From the NCBI GenBank assembly GCA_002306375.1, contig DBRU01000033.1:1-9274 (forward strand): a stretch of 9,274 bases of DNA, given 5' to 3'. The notes beneath the pieces were generated by a model, which saw only the letters and a program-made list of their open reading frames with translations, was not told the DNA's origin and made no database searches. The stretch's first letter is position 1. Every line of letters begins with the position of its first letter. This document shows, piece after piece, positions 6,146 to 9,274 of the stretch. Source of the stretch: Faecalibacterium sp. UBA1360. GTDB taxonomy: Bacteria > Bacillota > Clostridia > Oscillospirales > Ruminococcaceae. The position numbers and the translations under genes were made by a program.

Positions 6146-6802
6146 TCAGCCGCTTTGGCCATCCAACACGCACCGGGCGGCCTCGCTTAAGGTATCGAAC
6201 ACCGGCGCGCCGGTGCCGCCCAGCACGCGGGCGCTCTGGTGGCCGCCGCTGTACAAAACGCAGCGCACCCCCATGGCCCGGGCCACTTCAAAGTCGTGCA
6301 CGGTGTCGCCGATCATCACGGCGCGGGCGGGGTCCAGCCCGCTTTCCTGCAGGTAATTGAGTCCCAGGTCCACCTTGCTCTTGGCGTAGATGTCCCCGAG
6401 CCCCAGCAGCCGGTCAAAGTAAGGGCGGATGTCCCGCTCGTGTACCTGATTTTCCAGCGTGCCGATGGGCGAGGCCGACAGGATCACCTGCCGCCGCCCC
6501 GCGGTACGGAACCGCTCCAGCGTATCCACGGCGTCGCCGGCCAACGGGCAGGCGGCCGAGTTGGGGATGTAGTCCTGCATATAGCTCTCGGCCAGCACGG
6601 GGAAGGGGTCCTTCTCAAAGTCCATGCCGGCCCGCTGGTAATACTCCTCCACCGGGAACCCGAAGATCTCCCGGTAGGCGGGCATGTCGTAGCGCTGAGC
6701 GTAGCCGAAGCGTGCCAAAAGACGGTTGAGCGCGTCCAGGCACAGGTCCACGTCGTCGAGCAGGGTACCGTTCCAGTCCCACAGGATCACATCGGGCGTC
6801 AT
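6146..6802 (-). CDS. HAD-superfamily phosphatase, phosphoglycolate-phosphatase-like
   Basis: A 218-residue soluble haloacid-dehalogenase-fold hydrolase. Motif I is DWNGTLLDD (9-17), with Asp9 as the phospho-acceptor. The position normally held by the general acid Asp (DxD) is Asn11. A helical cap follows (about 18-85). Motif II is LSAS (Ser109), motif III a lysine at KSK (141-143), and motif IV GDTVHD (165-170) with the Mg-binding aspartates. It presumably removes phosphate from a small metabolite. The DxN form of motif I occurs, as I recall, in a recognisable clostridial subgroup of HAD hydrolases, so loss of activity should not be assumed. The start is ATG 6800-6802, with AAGAGG 6 bases upstream. 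It lies 10 bases after the queT stop with no promoter between, so it shares the queT promoter and possibly the riboswitch-controlled expression. This links it to queuosine-precursor metabolism by context only. Confidence 0.88.
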   Translation of the reverse strand: MTPDVILWDWNGTLLDDVDLCLDALNRLLARFGYAQRYDMPAYREIFGFPVEEYYQRAGMDFEKDPFPVLAESYMQDYIPNSAACPLAGDAVDTLERFRTAGRRQVILSASPIGTLENQVHERDIRPYFDRLLGLGDIYAKSKVDLGLNYLQESGLDPARAVMIGDTVHDFEVARAMGVRCVLYSGGHQSARVLGGTGAPVFDTLSEAARCVLDGQSG

Positions 6803-6812
6803 ACAAAACCTC

Positions 6813-7442
6813 TTACTTTTCTGCAAAAACGCGCTGGAGCGCGCGGTTGGATTCGATCAGTTTGACCAGCGCCACGCCCACGACGGTGCAGCTGATCAGT
6901 TCCCCGATGCCCACCGAGATGCCGTTGCCCACGCACAGCAGCCACAGCGGCGCGCTGACCACCGACAGCTCGGTGAAAAACACGCTGATCTCGATGCCCA
7001 CGATGACGGCGTTGAACAAAACAGGAGGCAGGGAAGCGGGGATGGCCAGACCCTTGATGCGCACATGGCGCAGCCGCCAGGTGACCAGGCAGGCCAGCAA
7101 GGTGGCCGTGGTGCCGAAGATCACGTCAATGATCGTGGAGCCGAACAGATTGGCCAGAAAACACCCCAGCGTCACGCCCACGATGTATTCGGCCCCGAAC
7201 ACGGGCAAAAGGCACAGCGCCTCGGCGATGCGCACCTGCACGGCCCCGTAGGAGAAGGGCTGCAACACCAGGCACAGCACCACATACACCGCGGCGATCA
7301 GGGCGCAGCGCACCATGCGGTTGGTGCGCCGGGCGCCGGCGACGGGGGCCGCGTCGGCGGGGGCGTCGGCGTGCAGCGCCAGCCGCACGCCCAGAAAGAC
7401 CGCCAGCACGGCGGCCGCGAAAGCAATGATCCATTTCAGCAT
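6813..7442 (-). CDS. queT: QueT-family queuosine-precursor ECF transporter substrate-binding (S) component
   Basis: A 209-residue integral membrane protein. The family core begins near residue 43: MVRCALIAAVYVVLCLVLQP, then FSYGAVQVRIAEALCLLPVF (63-82), GCFLANLFG (93-101) with IIDVIFGTTATLLACL (104-119), and LPPVLFNAVIVGIEI (138-152). These are the hallmark stretches of QueT, the membrane S subunit of an energy-coupling-factor importer that takes up preQ1 or related deazaguanines. The energising EcfAAT module is not in this window and would be shared. Residues 1-22 form an extra hydrophobic helix joined by an Ala/Pro linker (23-40), so the protein is about 40 residues longer than the core. 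The start is ATG 7440-7442, with GGAG 7 bases upstream; Met43 has no comparable Shine-Dalgarno. That GGAG is paired within the preQ1-III-type leader, so import should fall when preQ1 is plentiful. The HAD gene follows after 10 bases. Confidence 0.9.
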   Translation of the reverse strand: MLKWIIAFAAAVLAVFLGVRLALHADAPADAAPVAGARRTNRMVRCALIAAVYVVLCLVLQPFSYGAVQVRIAEALCLLPVFGAEYIVGVTLGCFLANLFGSTIIDVIFGTTATLLACLVTWRLRHVRIKGLAIPASLPPVLFNAVIVGIEISVFFTELSVVSAPLWLLCVGNGISVGIGELISCTVVGVALVKLIESNRALQRVFAEK

Positions 7443-7449
7443 ACGTATA

Positions 7450-7553
7450 CTCCGGCGGATAGATTTTGACCGCGCGCGGGACCGCCAGCCCCGGCCGGTT
7501 TGTCGCCGCGTGGGGTCGCCCACGGCGGCGGAGCCTAAAATCCTAAGTTGCTC
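7450..7553 (-). ncRNA. preQ1-III-type riboswitch in the queT leader
   Basis: The leader begins GAGC (7550-7553), continues with CAACTTAGGATTTTAG, and closes with GCTC (7531-7534), giving a 4-bp P1. GATTTT in its loop (7537-7542) can pair with AAAATC (7462-7467) as a 6-bp pseudoknot. Between them is a long side hairpin (7504-7530): CGCCG and CGTGGG pair with CCCACG and CGGCG, with one bulged C and a CGAC loop. The 3' part pairs CTGGCGG (7482-7488) with CCGCCGG (7452-7458), burying the first bases of the queT Shine-Dalgarno GGAG (7450-7453). The core and layout agree with my memory of the structurally solved F. prausnitzii preQ1-III riboswitch, where ligand binding to a distant aptamer controls ribosome-site access. 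Its position directly before queT is the expected context. There is no terminator, so control would be translational. Confidence 0.88.
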
Positions 7554-7564
7554 AACAATTTTTC

Positions 7565-7593
7565 ATTATAGCAAAACGCCCGACCCCTTGCAA
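7565..7593 (-). promoter_or_regulatory. queT-HAD promoter, embedded in the MATE terminator
   Basis: A perfect TATAAT (7565-7570) lies 17 bases after TTGCAA (7588-7593, 4 of 6) on the minus strand. TTGCAA is exactly the loop of the MATE terminator. The predicted start near 7558 places the riboswitch a few bases into the transcript. Confidence 0.72.
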
Positions 7594-7604
7594 GGGGCCG
7601 GGCG
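7573..7604 (-). terminator. Intrinsic terminator of the MATE transporter gene
   Basis: Eleven-bp arms (7577-7587 and 7594-7604) flank the loop TTGCAA and are followed by TTTT (7573-7576) on the minus strand. One position is A/C on the plus strand but a G-U pair in minus-strand RNA, which shows the direction. The hairpin begins 36 bases after the MATE stop. Confidence 0.85.
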
Positions 7605-7640
7605 GGTCCATTTGCCGGTCCAGAGGCCGGGCGGTAAACC

Positions 7641-9044
7641 TTATTCAATGATCGTGCGCACCCACACGCCCCGGCGCACAAGGATAAATCCCAGGATGCA
7701 CTTGACGATGTCCAGCACGTTCACAAAGAAGTAGACGGTCACGATGTCCAGCCCGGTGTACCGGGTCAGTACAAAGGCCATGGTCACGTTGGCTGCCCAG
7801 GTAAAGCAGCTGTCGAACAAAAAGGTGATGAAGGTCTTGCCCCCCGAACGCAGGGTAAAGTACATGGCGTTGGCCGCCGCAAACAGGGGCATGCACAGCG
7901 CGGCCATGCGGATCAGGCTGGAAGCCGTGGCCCGGATGGCGGCCTCGGTGTTGTAGATGCGGGGGATCAGCGGGCTGAACAGCGCCAGCAGGCTGCCCAT
8001 GACCAGGCAGCTGGCCACGCTCAGGCAGATCATGCGCCAGGCCGTGCGCCGGGCCCCGTCCTTGTGCCCGGCGCCCAGTTCCTGCCCCACCAGGATGGCC
8101 GTGGCGTTGCCCAGGGACAAAAACACCTCGTTGAAAATGACCGTGATGGTGTTGCAGATGTTCAGCGCCGCCACCACCTGGATGCCCCGGGCCGAGTAGC
8201 ATTGCAGAAGGGCCGCCTGGCTCACGCTCCACAAAAATTCGTTGAGCAGCAGCGGCGCACCCTTGACGGCCACCTCCCGGGCCAGGGACGCCGGGATCGT
8301 AAAGCCCCGGTACACCCCGATAAAGAAGGGGTAGCGCTGGGTGCTGCGGTGGGCCCCGCTGACCACGATGGCGCACTCCACCAAACGGGAGGCGGACGTG
8401 GCGATGCCCGCGCCCATCACGCCCAGGGCCGGCAGGCCGAACAGGCCGAAGATCAGCAGGGCGTTGAGCACAAAGTTCACGGCCATGGCGGTCATGCTGG
8501 CCTTCATGGGCAGGGTGGTTTGGCCGGATTCCCGCAGCGTGCCGGCGTAGGCCTGGGTCACGGCAAAGGGCACAAGGCCGGGCAGCATGACCCACAGGTA
8601 TTGCCGCGCATACACAAGGGTGGCGGCCGCGTCGGCGGGGGAGGTGTCGCCCTTCAGGTACTGGGTGATCAGCGGGGTCCCCGCGGCCAGAAACAGGGCG
8701 ATGGCCCCGGCAGTCAGGGCGGCGGCCGTGACCAGCTTGATGCGGAAGGTCTGGCGCACGCCCTCCATGTTGCCGCGACCGTAAAACTGGGCGCCGAAGA
8801 TGCCCGCCCCGGCCAGGCTGCCCCAGATGACCAGGTTGTACACGAACAGCAGCTGGTTGATGATGGCCACGGCGCTCATGGGCAGGGTGCCCACCTGGCC
8901 CACCATCACGTTGTCCAGCAGGCTGACCACGTTGGACAGGGTGTTCTGTACGATGATGGGCAGCACCACCGCCGCCACATGGCGGTAAAATTTGCGGTCA
9001 CCCACCATACATTCCCGCAAAGTCAGTGTGGATGTGGTTTCCAT
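7641..9044 (-). CDS. MATE-family multidrug efflux transporter
   Basis: A 467-residue membrane protein of the length and two-bundle form of MATE exporters, with about 12 hydrophobic segments. Family-type stretches are IVQNTLSNVVSLLDNVMVGQ (31-50) in the first helices, GTLRESGQTTLPM (168-180), and LGVMGAGIATSASR (207-220) at the end of the first bundle. In the second half come IFNEVFLSLGNATAILVGQ (303-321), followed by ELGAG, and FTLRSGGKTFITFLFDS (396-412). MATE proteins exchange Na+ or H+ for cationic drugs or metabolites; the substrate is not deducible here. The start is ATG 9042-9044, with GAGGA 8 bases upstream. An in-frame extension of 53 codons runs through the upstream terminator and is not credible. 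It is a single gene between two terminators. No good promoter is visible, but a 7-bp palindrome lies just upstream of the Shine-Dalgarno. Confidence 0.93.
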   Translation of the reverse strand: METTSTLTLRECMVGDRKFYRHVAAVVLPIIVQNTLSNVVSLLDNVMVGQVGTLPMSAVAIINQLLFVYNLVIWGSLAGAGIFGAQFYGRGNMEGVRQTFRIKLVTAAALTAGAIALFLAAGTPLITQYLKGDTSPADAAATLVYARQYLWVMLPGLVPFAVTQAYAGTLRESGQTTLPMKASMTAMAVNFVLNALLIFGLFGLPALGVMGAGIATSASRLVECAIVVSGAHRSTQRYPFFIGVYRGFTIPASLAREVAVKGAPLLLNEFLWSVSQAALLQCYSARGIQVVAALNICNTITVIFNEVFLSLGNATAILVGQELGAGHKDGARRTAWRMICLSVASCLVMGSLLALFSPLIPRIYNTEAAIRATASSLIRMAALCMPLFAAANAMYFTLRSGGKTFITFLFDSCFTWAANVTMAFVLTRYTGLDIVTVYFFVNVLDIVKCILGFILVRRGVWVRTIIE

Positions 9045-9067
9045 TTTTGTATTCCTCGCAATGTTCG

Positions 9068-9084
9068 GTCCCGCACGGCGGGAC
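9068..9084 (-). repeat. Perfect palindrome upstream of the MATE gene
   Basis: GTCCCGC and GCGGGAC pair across a 3-base loop, between the terminator at 9087-9136 and the MATE Shine-Dalgarno. It could be an operator for a regulator encoded elsewhere or a leader hairpin; the sequence does not decide. Confidence 0.45.
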
Positions 9085-9086
9085 AC

Positions 9087-9136
9087 AAAAAGGGCCGCCG
9101 CTCTCTCGCATGGTCCGCAAAAGAGAACGGCGGCCC
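9087..9136 (-). terminator. Intrinsic terminator of the DegV-like gene
   Basis: Arms GGGCCGCCGTTCTCT and AGAGAGCGGCGGCCC on the minus strand form a stem of 15 pairs around a 15-base loop, followed by TTTTT (9087-9091). The one non-Watson-Crick pair is G-U in minus-strand RNA but C/A on the plus strand, which fixes its orientation. It follows the upstream stop codon by about 35 bases. Confidence 0.9.
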
Positions 9137-9171
9137 GGCATTTCTTCTCGAAAGCTCGGTCAGGGCGGCGC

Positions 9172-9274
9172 TCAGTCCGCAAAGCGGCGGGGCTTTCCCT
9201 CAAAGATCAGGGCGACGGCGTCCGGCCCGGTGTTGGCGCTGACCACGCCGCCCAGCTGGAACACGACCATGGGG
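9172..9274 (-). CDS. DegV-like (fatty-acid-binding) protein, C-terminal tail (cut by window edge)
   Basis: Only the last 33 or so residues before the TGA at 9172-9174 lie in the window. They read PMVVFQLGGVVSANTGPDAV, then ALIFEGKPRRFAD. The 'LG.VVSANTGP..VALIF' pattern is what I expect at the end of DegV-family proteins, where G-x-V-x-x-x-x-T-G-P precedes the final strand. DegV proteins bind fatty acids and can deliver them to fatty acid kinase in Gram-positive bacteria. With so little sequence the family call is tentative, but the coding frame is well supported by the terminator that follows. Confidence 0.6.
   Translation of the reverse strand, partial: PMVVFQLGGVVSANTGPDAVALIFEGKPRRFAD

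Noticed and set aside
7450..7553. preQ1 class I or class II riboswitch
   Set aside because: The leader is about 104 bases, with a side hairpin and a distant SD stem. Class I is far smaller with an A-rich tail, and the core matches class III instead.
9061..9091. A MATE promoter TTGTGT-17-AACATT starting in the terminator T-run
   Set aside because: It has only 3 of 6 matches in each box. It fits the terminator-promoter pattern seen elsewhere in the window but is too weak to call.
9045..9203. A 53-residue N-terminal extension of the MATE protein
   Set aside because: It would be encoded by the terminator and intergenic palindrome, is Arg/Cys-rich, and lacks MATE features. The ATG at 9044 has a GAGGA site.
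8064..9242. A 392-codon plus-strand open frame opposite the MATE gene
   Set aside because: It has low-complexity composition (His, Gly, Gln, Arg), runs through the terminator at 9087-9136, and has no motif. It is a shadow of the MATE codons.

Overview
The window is GC-rich, and every convincing gene lies on the minus strand, so it reads right to left. Protein style, GC richness and above all a preQ1-III-type riboswitch whose core matches what I remember of the Faecalibacterium prausnitzii example point to a Gram-positive gut clostridium of the Oscillospiraceae/Ruminococcaceae (Faecalibacterium, Gemmiger or Subdoligranulum group). This placement is inference from sequence, not from a database search. 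Nothing looks mobile: I see no insertion sequence, phage gene, CRISPR array, tRNA or rRNA.

Layout in transcription order, high to low coordinates. (1) The C-terminal tail of a DegV-like protein (9172-9274), closed by a strong terminator (9087-9136). (2) A MATE-family multidrug exporter (7641-9044) with its own terminator (7573-7604). (3) A two-gene unit: a promoter, a preQ1-III riboswitch (7450-7553), the queuosine-precursor transporter queT (6813-7442), then a HAD phosphatase (6146-6802) 10 bases downstream, ended by a terminator (6065-6113). (4) The single gene secA (3126-5999), the preprotein translocase ATPase, with a textbook terminator (3082-3114). (5) An apparently self-regulated ABC exporter operon: TetR regulator (2331-2978), ABC ATPase (1477-2358) and ABC-2 permease (695-1480). 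These genes overlap each other and sit behind a promoter carrying a perfect 8-5-8 palindrome. (6) A small DUF3783-like gene (197-601) overlapping by 4 bases the start of an ApbE-type FAD:protein FMN transferase (1-200, cut by the window edge).

Two themes deserve attention. First, the queT leader folds so that the Shine-Dalgarno sequence is paired, and the aptamer core plus pseudoknot can be traced base by base. The HAD phosphatase is co-transcribed with queT, which makes it a candidate for queuosine-precursor metabolism. Second, intergenic DNA is extremely economical. At secA and at queT the terminator hairpin of the upstream gene also contains the promoter of the next gene, with the -35 hexamer in the hairpin loop. 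A weaker third case precedes the DUF3783 gene.
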